Of a DNA stretch of 64,000 nt, positions 23,901 to 36,331 are shown piece by piece. The stretch covers positions 1,612,001 to 1,676,000 of the forward strand of contig JAHREC010000009.1 in assembly GCA_020081605.1 (NCBI GenBank). The letters are read 5' to 3'. Both the position numbers and the translations under genes were made by a program. The notes beneath the pieces were generated by a model, which was given only the letters and a program-made list of their open reading frames with translations, was not told the DNA's origin and made no database searches. Each line of letters starts with the position of its first letter. Position 1 is the stretch's first letter. The DNA is from Albifimbria verrucaria (Eukaryota > Ascomycota > Sordariomycetes > Hypocreales > Stachybotryaceae).

Positions 23901-26900
23901 CCGATAAAAGCCACGTCTGGGCTACAGAACGGCCGATCCAAAGCATAAAAATAGTAGAGGCGACGAAACGAGGAAGAGCGTGCACCTGCACAACGTGTCG
24001 CGGAGCTCTGGGCGATCGTGGCGGATCTACGGTCCAAAGGTAGTCACGATGAGACCAAGCTACGGGTGGACGAAGAGAGGGAGAGTAAAGGGAAAGAAAA
24101 GAAAAAGTAGAGGGGCCCGCTAGGGAAGCGGTTGAATAGCGATGGCAAATTCGATGAACTGGGTATAAGGTTTGCACCGGTTATACCTTGGCGCATGTAA
24201 GGCATGTCCAAGCTGCGTGTCAGTGTCTTGGTTCAGAGTTGCAGCCGTCCAACGCAACGCCAACCAATGGCCCCTTGGTGCAACAATGACTGGCTCGGAG
24301 GACGAGTCCGAACCCTCCTTTGTGTCAAAAACAGCATTTTGAAAAAGGGCACCCATGGCATGCATCCATAACTGCCGATTGGGTACATAGTGGGAGGTGG
24401 GAGGAAGTAAGGTCAAAGACGGCGCAGTCCACAGTTCCTGCATACATAGTACACCGTAAATACTCGTCCAGGGAGACAACATGGGGCAAAGGCTCAAAAA
24501 CATCAAAATTCCATCATAACTACGTCGCATCTGCATCGAGCTTCACCCCACCCTCACCAGCGATAGCCAGAGACGTCAAGGGAGGGTGCTGCATGGGGGA
24601 CCCTGGGGATCGGTATCCAATGAGGGGCGGTGGGCAGAAGACCGCCCACGAGCTTACAGTGACGTGAGAGGGAGCGAGGTTCGTCAGCTTTTGTTATCCT
24701 CCCATGGGATATGACGCGAGAGCAGACAACGGGAGGTGGACAAACGCATGATTCCCCAATCAAGACACGGTGGACCAGGGAAAGGAGCAGAGCTCCAAGT
24801 GGCGAAACTATCAAGGCGAAGAAAATGCCAATGTGAAAAGTATGGGTAAATAGGCAGAATTCGCTTCTGTCGATGATCGGGAATTGGGGAATAGCAGGAA
24901 ATGGGGATTGTTAATCCCCATGAGCAGGTGGCAAGCATTGAATCCCATGCAAGCGGCGACTTGGTTAGTTGTCGCCACATTCGCAGGCTGGTGAGAGAGG
25001 ACACTGTGGCTGGTGCTTCCCTTCCTTTGCCTATTGGGCCAAAAGGCTTGCAATGCTTGCTAGGTGTTATGGCGGTGCAGAGCGAGAAAGAAAAGAGGTC
25101 GATGGGGCCATAGCGCCTGGGAAACCCAGTAGGCCGTTCTAGGAAGCAGTGGGGAAAAATCGAAGAAAGATGGCCTGCAGTTGTTAGCACGCCCAAGTAC
25201 CTCGAGGTACCTCCTGGGGATTCGCTGCGTAGGCCACCATGTATGGGGAGACCCTGGCTGGGCGCGGGCCAAGTGGAATGCTTTGTCGGAGCAAAACATC
25301 CGCATGTATCATCCACGGTCCCTGCCGACTGGACCGGAGCTCCTGCTCCTGAACAGATGGATCCCTCCATCTCCCACTTCCAGGTTTTTGGATTTTCCTT
25401 TTCTTTTTGCGCTCCTCAGATTGGCAGGCTGGCTGTCCAGTTTTCATACTTTGCAGTAACACCATAACGATCTTCCCCATCCGCCCCTTTCCCCAATTAC
25501 ATTCTCTGCTCACCTCCACCTGGCCAAAACACTCGCTTGCCGTCAGTCCAGGAGATGAGGGGTTGGGAATGGCCATGACCTGGTTGTGATTTCAGGCTTG
25601 CGACACATTTGCACCGTCAGGTCAATCACAGTATCTCGTTCTGGCTCGTCGTTTTCGATGAAGCCCCTCTTATTGCCGTGGGTAGAATGGGGCTAGCAGT
25701 GGCTAGCAGTGGCTAGCAGTAGATCAGGTTCTTTGCTGCACACACCCTCCTATGCCCCGCTTCGTGTCACCCCGTGTTTTTGTCGTTGTAGCATGGTTCA
25801 ATAAAGCTCGTATCCACTTCGAACTTTGCCAACTTCATCCCTCCCCTCTGGCTTCGTAGGGTCCAATCTACGGTTACTGTGGAAAGCATGGGACGATCAA
25901 AATTTTTGTCGTCAATTGGGCATCATGCTGCGATGGATATGGCTATCAACAACCGAATTGGTGTCATTGCATCAGCCAGGACCGGGGTAGGTGCTGCCAT
26001 TCGGCTTACTGATACTGGACCTTTCTGTCCTGTTGTGCCAAGCTTTGCTGGGCCAGGCTATGCAGTTTGTTGCCATGTAAACTCTGCGCACCAGTCGTAA
26101 CCTGCTGTGCTATGTGCAGGCAGCTGAGGTCTGCTGATTGATTTGTTGTTTCTGCATGGATGCGTATCAAGTTCCTTTCCCCGTAAAATGCATCCCGGCA
26201 GGGGGGCAGCAGATGAAGCACTGTTTCGGCCTATAGCAACGCCATTCTTTTGATTTTCCACAGCACAGCATTAGCCATGTTGGCCATGCCTCCCATTGCT
26301 CTTTGGCATGCTGAAATATAGCGTGGAAATATTTGCTGATTTAGAATTGCGCCGGCGTACCGCTTTGGGAATTCTGGATGGACCGTTTAGGAAGCGCCCA
26401 CATTCGCCTTTTGCTGGTTGACCTCAGCTATACGTCTGGTTGAAGCTACCATGACAACATTGCTCGTTCTCCCTGTGCACAACCAACAACACGGAGGACA
26501 CTGCGGTGCGGAAGATGCTGCAAGTGGTGTTCCACTCCTCGCCCGCCTCCGACGCACCGCAACGAACCCCTTTGTTTCTTTCCTTAGCCATCTGTCTCTA
26601 GAAGCTTCCTTCGGCCATCCGTGGTACCTGATACTGAGCCGCTGTACCCATGTGCTCCCCAGTGACAGACAGGATATCTTCTATACTACACATAGTGGCG
26701 CCTTGAAAAAGTATCTGAACTTCCCTCCGTTGCCTGGTATCGCCGAGCCAAGAGGTATCGGAGAGCTCCCGGTGCTGGAGCTTACCCACGGCAGTGTCTA
26801 GGCTCGGCCCCAGCTTCCTCTAGCACCCTCCTGGTCGCTCACCACCTTACCCACGTCCTTGTGTCCTGTCAGGTACAGGCTCGAGGCCATACGTAATCGT

Positions 26901-29219
26901 GCAGCGGATAGGAGGGCAGGCGTGGGGCGCTATAGGGACTGTGACTTGCAGCTGTAGTCATTTCAGGTGCGTGGTGGTAGCGTTCTGGCATACAAGAGAC
27001 CCATAAGGCTGGCCGTTGCGGATGCTACATCATGCCATGAATACCATGACGTTGATCTGTGGAGGTTGACAACATTCTGTTGCAATAGGGGACGTGTATG
27101 CCGGGTTGTCAAGGGTCGAGAACGGTGAGAGCCTCGAAAGAGATCTGCGGCATCCAAGGGCTTGGTGATTATAATCGGTTGCGAGATGCGTGCTGGGCTG
27201 GCCAGTGGATCGGCATGGGTCTTTGGGAGCGCTTTCGTCCCGCATTCCGCATTGGTTTGGGGCGGGCCACCAACCAAAAACATCGGCATTTTGGCGGAAA
27301 GCTTGGGTGGGAAATGGAAAACAGGATCGCGATTTTGGAAATTGGTTTGCTGTAGCCCATCGAAGCCGGAAGAGATCGAGCCAACGATCTGGGAGCGGTA
27401 AGCGCTGACACCGGAGCAGAAGCAGCGGATTGCAAGCCAGGCGTTGCTTGCTATCTTATCGCGAGGTTAAGTGTTGAAGCCATATCTTCACGAAACAATG
27501 ATACGGGCAGTCGGTGGCGCTTGCTTCATCCTGACGCATAGGTTGCGACAACGGCTGGCGGCTACATGAAGCCAAGAGACGAGATCCAGCCAATTCCAGC
27601 CGCTGGAAGGGTCCGATAAAACGCTGCCGGTGACGTGGTTCGTGACATTGCGTCGGTTCCCCAAGGGACAATAACTCTGTAATTCGAAGTGGGAACCGAT
27701 GACATGGGAGGGTTGAGGAGGAGGAGGCATTGTGGTTGGTCGAGGGGGTCGGAAGGGACTCAGTGAGGATCTGCGGTGAAGGTGAGCAAAAAAGACAACG
27801 TGGATTGACGTCGTTGTATGCACTTTCTGTGCTTTGTGCCCGTAGCATCTTGTTCTTTCGGATTCAGATCCACCATCCACTAGGTAGGTAGGTATCCATG
27901 ATTCTCGCTCCCTTCCTTCCTTTGTTTGTGCTGGGCAAGGGGCGAGCACCTCCTAGCTGCACATAATTGCTCCACTAGGGACACGCCGTCACCCCACACC
28001 GTCCCGTTCTGGGTTTGGCCTTGGCACGTTTTCTCACTAGTTACCGGACAGGGAAACTCTTGTGCTTCCTATCCAAGCAAGGCGACCCACCACGCACCCG
28101 TCCGACCGGGGAGAGGAAGGAGGGAAGGGGGCAAGAGGCAAGGAGGAAGGAGGAGTGCACGCGTGCGGGTGCGTATGGAAGCGAACGGACGCCCCCGCTC
28201 GCTTGCTCACCTTGGCTTTGCCCTGCCTTGCCTGGCCGATGGCCTGTGAGGCACCGTCTCGGGCTGGGCTCCTCCATGTACCTCATGTACCGCCCAGCTA
28301 CTTCTTCCCTGCCTTGACGCTAACGACACCTGAAAGCATCGAGATCGATCGTCACTCTGACACCCGATCAAACACTGTTCGATCAGAACCGGATCGAACC
28401 ATCAGAAAGCCCAGCCTGCCCGCATGGGCTTGCTGTTTGTGCCGGGCCATATATATATCGAAAATGGCCCCGTTACTGGAGACACCGAAGCTGCTGAACC
28501 TGCGTGCTCGACCATCACCTCGCTTGCTTGCTACTTATTCCATCCATACTTGGTGCTTCAATCCTGTCCAATACAAAGCAAGCCCAAGCCAAGCTAGCTA
28601 ACCTTGCCTCCTACCTGGCTCACACTCTCACACATACGCACATAGACCCAGACCTACCAAGGCAGCTGTGAATCTTACTTTGAGAGCCTGCATTCTCTCA
28701 CCTGCAACAAGCCACCCACCACCACCACGCATCAACAAGCTTCACGACTTCAGTTCGCCGTCTTCGCCTTCGCTGCCACTAAGCAACCGGCAGACACACC
28801 AGCTCCGGGCCCTCCGTCCCAATCCTAACCCGTCCAAGATCAACACCACGATCCGGCACACGTGAAGGCCAACACCTGAGGGCTCTTTTCACGAAGCTAA
28901 TCCCGTCGATCTCCGCCAGCTCTGCAACGGCAAGCCCTCTTTATTTCCTACCCACGCTGGCTCCGAACCGACCCGCTACCGATCATACCCTTCTCCCCAA
29001 CGCAGAGTTAGGGAAATCGAGTCTAGAGCGCCTAGCTCCAACTTTCCGCACTGCCTCTATCGGCTTGTGCTACGGTTTTTCAAAACCCAATTTCTCCGCA
29101 TTGCAGAACCTTGTGGAGAGCATATAACTCGAGGATCTGCATTGCAGTCCGCGCCCCAAGGTAATCAAGTATTTGTAAACTGCCTTGCCCGGACCCAGTC
29201 GTCCAAACTTCCAGCAAAC
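20981..29219. other. 8.2 kb gene-poor region
   Basis: The longest stretch without a supportable gene in the window. Several open frames of 180-230 codons exist on the minus strand (22329-23012, 23638-24177, 24684-25370). Their predicted products are mixed Ser/Pro/His-rich strings without domains, introns or homolog-like blocks, so I treat them as chance. The part from about 27.9 to 29.2 kb is C/T/A-rich and may be a long 5' leader of the gene at 29220. No rRNA, tRNA or transposon ends recognised. Confidence 0.5.
25691..25720. repeat. Three tandem copies of a decamer
   Basis: GGCTAGCAGT occurs three times without interruption or mismatch. The copies lie inside the gene-poor region; no function can be inferred. 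Confidence 0.85.
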
Positions 29220-30445
29220 ATGCCTAAGAGATCTCTCGATATCGGCAAGTTCGACATGGCTTCGATGCCTTCAGACAAGGTGCAGCGAAAGGTATGACAC
29301 TATTGCCATCTTCATACTTGCATTGTTTCTTTCGACGGCCGCGCGTTTTGGTGGTCGCCACCACCACTTACATGCACCGGTCCCACTCTTCCTCATATCC
29401 TGCCTCTTTCGTTCATACATGCACTTTTGCTTGCGTACATTGCTAACTTGAATTAATCTAGACCGAGCGGTCTCATGAGGAAAATCAAGAGCGTGCATAC
29501 ATTGCCGCATCAAGACGAGCCGATCGAAGCATCGAGGCTCGCGTGCAGTCTGCCCGCATGGCCAGTGAGATCCACAAGAAGCGCACCGGCAAGGGTTTCC
29601 GCATCACCGAGGAGATTGTCATGAAGGAGGAAATGTACGAAGAGGAGGAAGACGAGTTCCCTCGCTCTTACCGACTATTAGGGTCTCACATGCAAACTTC
29701 CTCTCCCGAGATGAACTTCAAAGTTGAGGCGTACCTGTCCAACAGAGTCGCCATGTCGGCACTGCTTGCCCGCACTAACGACGACTGGCGAGAGAACGAA
29801 ATCAATCGACTATTCGCCCAATCATTCCCAAATATCGGCAAGCAAGCGCAGCACCTGTCTCAGCGCATGTCGAACCCGGAGTACCCGGGCCAGACGACGC
29901 AGCGCGAGGCTTCATCCCAGAGTCCCATCTCTCCCACATTCAACCCCGTCAACTATCAGCAACAAACTGCCTCTCCCGTCGAGCAACATCGACGATCGAT
30001 GTCGTATGTAGCTCCATCTGAGCCAACTAGTCAGGACGGTGCCGTGTCACCGCCCGCTCTGACCCCGGCTCCAACTCCGCAGAGACGCCCCGCACATGGT
30101 CGACCCCAGCATGACACACTCCGTCCCCGGCAGCTACAACCCAACCGAATCGGCATTTACCACCGAGCTGCCCGCTGAGGCCAAGATGCTCATGGGGGTG
30201 TAGACATGACCCAAGCTTTTCCTCAGAACCTCTATGGTCAAGAGTGGATGAATCAAGGCCCCTACTATGACGCCGAAATTCCAAGGGCAGTCAAGCTGGA
30301 GGAGGTAGAGCACGACCCCTACCCAGATCTGTTTGACAACACGGCCCCACCGATGAAGTGGGATCCCATGACCCAAGCTGCCAACCCTGTTGACGATTCT
30401 TGGGAGTCTTTCATTGACGACAATGCCTGGAGGAACGAAAAATGA
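29220..30445 (+). CDS. Conserved fungal protein of unknown function, acidic and Pro/Ser-rich (frame broken twice)
   Basis: Two exons, 29220-29291 and 29462-30445 (intron 29292-29461), give about 352 residues. The N-terminus is MPKRSLDIGKFDMASMPSD. A charged helical block then follows, TERSHEENQERAYIAASRR onwards, with EIHKKRTGKGFRITEEIV and a run EEEEDE. A second helical block (NFKVEAYLSNRVAMSALLA) precedes a disordered tail rich in Gln, Ser and Pro that ends in an acidic, aromatic segment (DSWESFIDDNAWRNEK). The long upstream region, the disordered middle and the acidic tail resemble a regulatory protein, but I recognise no DNA-binding domain and assign no function. Breaks at C4 30088-30091 (two C short, or one in excess) and G5 30194-30198 (six needed). 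Confidence 0.75.
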
Positions 30446-31710
30446 AATCACTTGTATATTCAGTCTGCCATGACTTAACAATGGTATTACACATCACTTC
30501 GCCTTCGGCACGAAGGCATTAACGTAAGCAGAGCTGGTCGTCTTTGACACAGGTTCTCTGCATAATGACGGAGTCGATTCTTCGGTCAGCGCTGGTTTTC
30601 ATACTCATACCGAAAAGGGCGAAACGGAGGTTGCATAGCGTCTTTTAGGGCTTTGGATTTGGCGTCGGCTGCATTGGCATCCTCCCCTTTCCACAAAAAC
30701 ACGAAGAATTGCAATCTGGTTACGGAATGAGAAAGCAGGTCTCAAATTTGGAATGACACCTGAAGTAATGGTCTGGAGTTGGCATACGTCACTGGCCACA
30801 GGCTTTTTAACACTCTTGTGTTGTCGTGGAACGACACTTGTGATATCCCGGGGCAGAGCGGCAGTAGAGGAAACCATCATGGTAAATGAAAGTGGAGGTT
30901 TGAGGGCTGATGATTATGAAGTACAGCAGATGCGTGGGCAGTGGTGTAGCTACCTATCTTGTCCACGCCGTCTTGGGACTATTACTGCTGAACGCGCCGC
31001 GGATTTATGAAACTAAGAAATCCATCAAAAAATTAGAAAAGCTGTTCTGTCACTTTTTGGATCAAATTTGCTTGTGTGATGTCGTAGCTTTGCCAACTTG
31101 TGCTCTTGTGATGGCGGATTCATGAATACTACGGACTCTTGCCACTACGCAGAACACAGTTGATTCTATCCCTATCAACAAGACATAATACAAGACACTC
31201 ACTGCATGAAAACTTCGTAGTCTCTCGTGCCTACCTGTACTTACAACGTCACTCATCATCATCCAACTAATTTAAGATTTTTTTTGGGAAAAAGAAAGAA
31301 AGAAAGAAAAACACAAATACCAAGAAGAAACACAAATAGACCCTTCCCGAGACGAGGGGTGGTGCGATGCGCGGCACAAGCCGGAAGTGGCTTCTGCATA
31401 CTACGGAGTGAAGCAGCGCTAGTAGAAACTCTACTGATTCCTCATGCCTTTGTCACGTTTTGTCTCAGCTGGTGGGGAGACTATCGGTGATTCGAGAGCG
31501 CTTGTCTCCGGGTGGGCATCGGCGCACTGACGGACGGGCTTGGGGAGGGGGAGGAGGGGCGCCTGGGGATCGGGGGCGGATCGTACGGAGGATGGCGATG
31601 GCTTCGCGGGTAGTCACGTCTTTTGCTCGGTGGTGTCTCGGGAATATGGATATTTTAGCTGGGTATCATTACAGCAACTATTTGTTTTTGTATTCGGATC
31701 AAGTCCGTCC
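30446..31710. other. Intergenic, convergent 3' ends
   Basis: About 1.26 kb between the unknown gene (+) and nop9 (-). No gene seen. It includes an AAAG-type simple repeat near 31290. Confidence 0.45.
31289..31310. repeat. AAAG simple repeat
   Basis: A short microsatellite of AAAG units next to a T-run, in intergenic sequence after nop9. Confidence 0.7.
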
Positions 31711-33882
31711 TTACTCTTCGGCGTCTTGCTCCTTGGACCGCTTCTTCTTCTTCTTCTTTTTCTTCTTGTCGCTCTCATCCTTTACCTCGTCTTCCTTGGC
31801 CTCTTCCTTGGGCTCCGGCTCCTCCTTCTCCTCTACGGCTGGCTCTTCGACCTTCTTTTCTTCGGTCTTCTTCTCCTCTGCCTTGCCGGCCCTTCCTCGC
31901 TGCCACGGCGGAGGGGCGCCCTTCTCCACTTCTGCGTCCACTTCTCTCATCCAGACCTTCCAGTCGGATCTCCTCGTCTTCCACATGTCACCCTTCCAGC
32001 TGCGCCACACGCTCCGTCCCATCCAGCTATCCCTTAGTTCGGTCTCGTTCTCACCGAGCTTGGCCATGATGGCCTCCTTCATGTGGAATGGAATGCTGCG
32101 CTCCTTGCCCTTGCTGGGAACCTCGACAACGGAGACGAGGAAGTTGTGTCCAAATTGCGATGTTGCAAGTTCGCGGATATGAGGGAGAGCATCCCTACGA
32201 CACCCTTGTGGAACGCCGGGTTGGTGGATGGTGTCGCCAAGGCTGTGGTAAGGAGTGTGACTGTAGGCATTGATAAAGTAGCCAGGCGCAAGAGCTTCTC
32301 AGGAGTAAGCGCTAGCAGCGACTCCTGGACTCCCTTGTTAGGCCCAGAGATTCCGAGTAGTGTCGTAAGGAGCTGGGCGCCGTGAGACCGGATGGCGTAC
32401 TCGTTTCGGGAGAGTTCCTGGACATTCTTCTTGTCCTTTTGCTTCTCTTCATCATCCAAGGAGCACAGTGTCGTAACCAAGGCCTGAGGGCGCTGCCGCA
32501 CCCTTCACGCAGTCCCTTCATCAATGCCTTGATTTCATCCTGAAGTCCTCGAACAGAGCAACGTTCAAACAGCGTCTTGAGGACGTTGAGGCGTCCCTTA
32601 GCAACGAGCTGAGGAACGGTGGGGACAATCTGGTTGACAGCAGTCGTCAAGTCTTCCTTTCCGAGTCGATTGAGCACTCGGATGGCGGCGTAGCAGGATA
32701 CATCGTTTCGGACATAGCTGGCAATGCGAGGGAGGAAAATGTTTTGGTTGATGGCCTTGAAAATCTTGCCAGGGGCGTGGGTGAGGATGGTCTCCACCAG
32801 ACGGGCACCTATTTGATCGTAGACCAAGCTGTTGATGAATTGAGTAGCTTCTGAAGTATCTTCGCTGAAAGAGTGAGGAGCGCCTGGAAGCAGCTGAAGA
32901 AGCAGCGTGGGGCGGGCACTCTCCGCAACTTGGTCCGCCTTGTTCAATGCGAGGTCGAGTTCGAGGAGTAGCTGAAGTGTGGGGTTGCCGATGGGATGGG
33001 TTGCCAGGACGCGCAAACTGGTTGCATCGATTTCCGATGTCGAGTCCTCGATGATCTTCTTGACTGCCATGTTGAACGACCCAGGAACGGCTCTGATGCC
33101 GCCTTCCACCTCGCCCACGGGCTGTGCGCCGGCGACGGAAATCTTCTCCTTCTTCTTGCTCTTGATCAAAGTCCGCGACGCGACATCGTCAAGAGGTCGA
33201 CCAGACAAGACAAGAAGCAAGGCTCGAAGCGTGTGAGAAGCAAAGCGGTCGGTAATCAGATATCCGAGATGGCCTTCGAATTCATCCAGAGTCGCAAGGT
33301 ACAGATCCTCCATTGAAGCCTCCGGCTTCTGCTCCTCAGCGCCAGCTCCTTGGTATCCAAAACAAAGCCCGAGCCCAGCTCGTGGGTTACGACGCTGGCA
33401 GAGCGCAGGAAGAGTGCCTCGCAGCAATGGCTTGCGAATCGGTGCTGCACCAGGGACAAGAAATGGCCAGCAAAGGCCTCGAAAAGGTGCTTCTTCTGAG
33501 AAGTATTGGAAAGCTGGATCAGACGCTCCATGAGCCGTGAGCAAGACTGGCTGCTCGCCAGCTTGAGCTCCTTGCCCTGGGCTTCGCGCCAGACGCTCTC
33601 GAGGAAGACATCACGGTCCTCTTGCGACGGGAACTGGTTGAGCTCGAGCATTTCGTCGGCACGGCGGAAGTACTCCTGCTCTTCCTCGGCGAGCATACCA
33701 AAGAACTCCTTCTCGCCACCAGGCTGGTCGCCCATGGCGGTGTCGTCGTTCTGGAAGCCATTGCCAGCATCTTCGTCTTCGTTGCGGCGGGAGCGCTTAG
33801 GCCTGTCCTCGTTGCCTTCGTCGCGGCGCTTGCGCTTCCGCTCCTCGCGGAGGTCGGTTCGTTTCGTACGCGGCTTAGGCAT
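31711..33882 (-). CDS. nop9: Nop9, Pumilio-repeat nucleolar RNA-binding protein (frame broken three times)
   Basis: Nop9 binds pre-18S RNA in the nucleolus during small-subunit maturation. About 724 residues, no intron. The start ATG (33882) gives [20 protein letters not shown], a nucleolar-type basic N-terminus, followed by acidic sequence and [15 protein letters not shown]. Pumilio-like repeats then run through the protein, for example [60 protein letters not shown] and the last repeat [12 protein letters not shown]. The tail has [20 protein letters not shown] and a Glu/Lys region with nine consecutive Lys, typical of nucleolar proteins. Breaks near 33348-33349, at C3 32501-32503 (four needed) and at G2 32175-32176 (three needed). 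Confidence 0.9.
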
Positions 33883-34318
33883 CTTCTCCGGTGCTTCAAT
33901 TGATTGAAGATGGGGAGAGAAGGTGGTGGGGTGTAGGTGAGGCTCGAGATGATCTTGTCTCCTAGAAATTTTTGGAACTTTTTCTGGCTGATAAGATAAC
34001 GATTTTTTGACAGGTCCAAGCCAACCTACCGCTTCTGGCTCATCCCCACTATTGATCCTCACTTTAAGTCTTTTGCTGCTTTCAAGTAGACAGACAACCA
34101 CTTCTGCTTCCTATAAAATGCGCATTGGAATTGACTCAAGAGTGTTTTGTCCCTTAAAACCCCCAGCCGAACCCCGAGAAATATCATAATTGCGTGTGCT
34201 CTGCTCCGTGATGATACATTGATTAAGCATGTTACCAAAAACACTTCTTTGTACCAAGCTCAAGGCTCGCATTAACCAAGCGGCTGTAGAGCGCAGTTGA
34301 CTGATTATTATTGCAGGT
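33883..34318. other. Upstream region of nop9
   Basis: 436 nt between the nop9 start and the stop of the STAND-type gene, both read on the minus strand. Nothing recognisable apart from expected promoter and 3' UTR. Confidence 0.4.
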
Positions 34319-35652
34319 TCAGCGTCCCTGGGGTTGGATGTGCCGCGGATCATAGTGAAAATTTGTCCCAAAGAAAATGTGGTTCCTATATTCAGTTGCA
34401 AATAGATCTACTGGATGAGACTGCTGCGAGTCCTCGTACCACCATACCGCCTTAACCTTCCCGATGATTTCGCGTGATGGGCTTTCATCATTCAGATAAT
34501 ATATTTCTCGGGGTCACCATCCTCTAGGTCACGAATAGAAAGGCCAAGAGCTTTCGCCTTGCGCCTAGAGATCGTGTTAAAGCAGGCCCCGTGGGAGATG
34601 ATAGCAGTGGTGGGTTTCCTATTCGGCGGAGAAATTTCACTGTTGCGTGCAATGCAGCCTCTTACGACTTCTTGAAATTTCTCTGGGTCGAACAGTAAGA
34701 AGGCAGGTTGTTGTGTTTAAACGTGGTCGTCTTCTTCTCGCGTAGATTCTGAGATCTTCTCTACACTAGCCATAGGATCTATGGAAATCTCATCGAATTT
34801 GTTAACGGTATTTGCATGTGCAGCCTCTAATGGGCTCGCTGAAATTCGGATATCGGCCCGATGTGTCGAAGCGGTTGAGTTTGACGACGAAATGCTTGGA
34901 GCAGGATCGTCTTTTTTCTTATAGTCTTTGAGAGCTTCTTCAGACCGACCATGACATCTGTGACCATCACAACTGAGTCTGCGATGCCTTCGTCCGGTTC
35001 AAATCTTAACGAAGACTTTCGCAGTGTCTTGACGTTCTGCTCCGCATGTTTGAGTTGTTTCTTGATCATGATTCTAAGGTTGTTTCCAGGATTAGCATGC
35101 TTTAGGTGTCTGCAATTGAGCTTAGGATATCTTACATCACTGAGTATATATGTCCTTGCTGTGTCTCGGCCCCATTTGTTGATTGGTTCTGAAGAATCTC
35201 CAAGTGTGCGCTATGCATCAAAAGTGTCATTGAACTTTTGACCGATTCAACCATGATCCCAATTGCGTTGAACCTTGCCTTGCTCTTATACCACTTGTAG
35301 GCCGCCAACCATTTCCATGTGTCAGTGAGGGACAACACTTCCTCAAGAAAATATGAGAGCTTCTTCATCACCTCCTTGGCACATATATGTAAGTTTTTGC
35401 TGTGTTATTTTTCTTCATGTGTCTAGAAACAAGAGATTTCCCATCTCTGATGTCGAGCGACTGCAGCAGCTTGTAGGCATTCTTAATGGCAGAACCAGAA
35501 AGCTGGAGTGGGTGAGCGATCTGTTCGATCTCGTCCTGTAGAAAAGGCGCTGATCTCGCAATCTCCAGGAGTATTCTAGACACCTTGATCGTTTTCCCGC
35601 CGAGTTCGCAAACAGCGATGATGCTAGCAACCAGACTGACCACTTCCGCCAT
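34319..35652 (-). pseudogene. STAND/NLR-type N-terminal domain protein (Helo-like), with internal stop
   Basis: The N-terminus, MAEVVSLVASIIAVCELGGK, and the following helices match the fungal N-terminal domain found on STAND/NLR proteins (Helo-like or NACHT_N group), which in relatives drives membrane damage or signalling after activation. Exons 35652-35136 and 35073-34319 (intron 35135-35074) would give 424 codons. Helical N-domain is followed by a Ser-rich linker and a small C-terminal part with SREIIGKVKAVWWYED. No NACHT or NB-ARC domain follows. Frame breaks occur at T5 35394-35398 (six needed), CC 34945-34946 (one short) and G4 34510-34513 (five needed). In addition a TAA at 34719-34717 interrupts the otherwise open frame after TREEDDHV; no missing base explains it. 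It could be a real nonsense mutation, a base error, or the true end of a shorter protein. Confidence 0.62.
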
Positions 35653-36331
35653 GTCTTTGTATCGTGGAACATTCAAATGCTATGTCAAAATTTTGTATAC
35701 AAAATGCTTATCTGTCACCTCAGGTGAACCTTCTAAGAACAATATGATCTGGCAACCGTTATTCTCTTGACTAATAAAGCATCACATCCCCGCAGCCAGG
35801 CAACGCTCATATGGAACCGTGTTCAGTGCATATCACGAACAAGAGCCTCATGGTAATCTCGGTGTGGCTTCGAGTATGAACCAATTCAACCTTGAAAAAC
35901 GCCTACAGGATGTTTCCATGGTCTGATTCGTAGAAACTATGCATGTAACGCTGGAGACTGCGCATGTAACCCACGTAAATGGTGAGTGTCGTCAACAGCG
36001 TGCATGATGTTGGGTATAGGTAACATCAATAAGCAAAACCGTCAGAGGTTTCCTCTAGACCCCAGAAAGTAAACTAATCTCTCAATTGGCCTTTACATCT
36101 AAGAGTCTGCGTGTGGAGGGCTGCGTATATGACCAGCAATGAGGCATAATGGTAGATCATGTTTGATTGAAGCTCGCAGTACAGCACATATGAAATGCCG
36201 GCCGGTAACGGCAACCAAATCTATTCAAGCCCCGCTATATGGGCCCTCTTTATGTCCTCTATCAAGCTCTTCTTTCTCTATTGCAGCATAATTTTACTTG
36301 TAAATCGTATGCATCATACCTCATTGCTCTC
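35653..36331. other. Intergenic
   Basis: About 680 nt between the start of the STAND-type gene and the stop of the decarboxylase gene. Lower GC than the coding parts. No gene recognised. Confidence 0.45.

Noticed and set aside
24684..25370. 228-codon open frame on the minus strand
   Set aside because: Same reasons; overlapped by unrelated frames on both strands.
31460..32182. 240-codon open frame antisense to nop9
   Set aside because: Its long Phe and Ser runs are the antisense reading of the Lys/Glu tail of Nop9.
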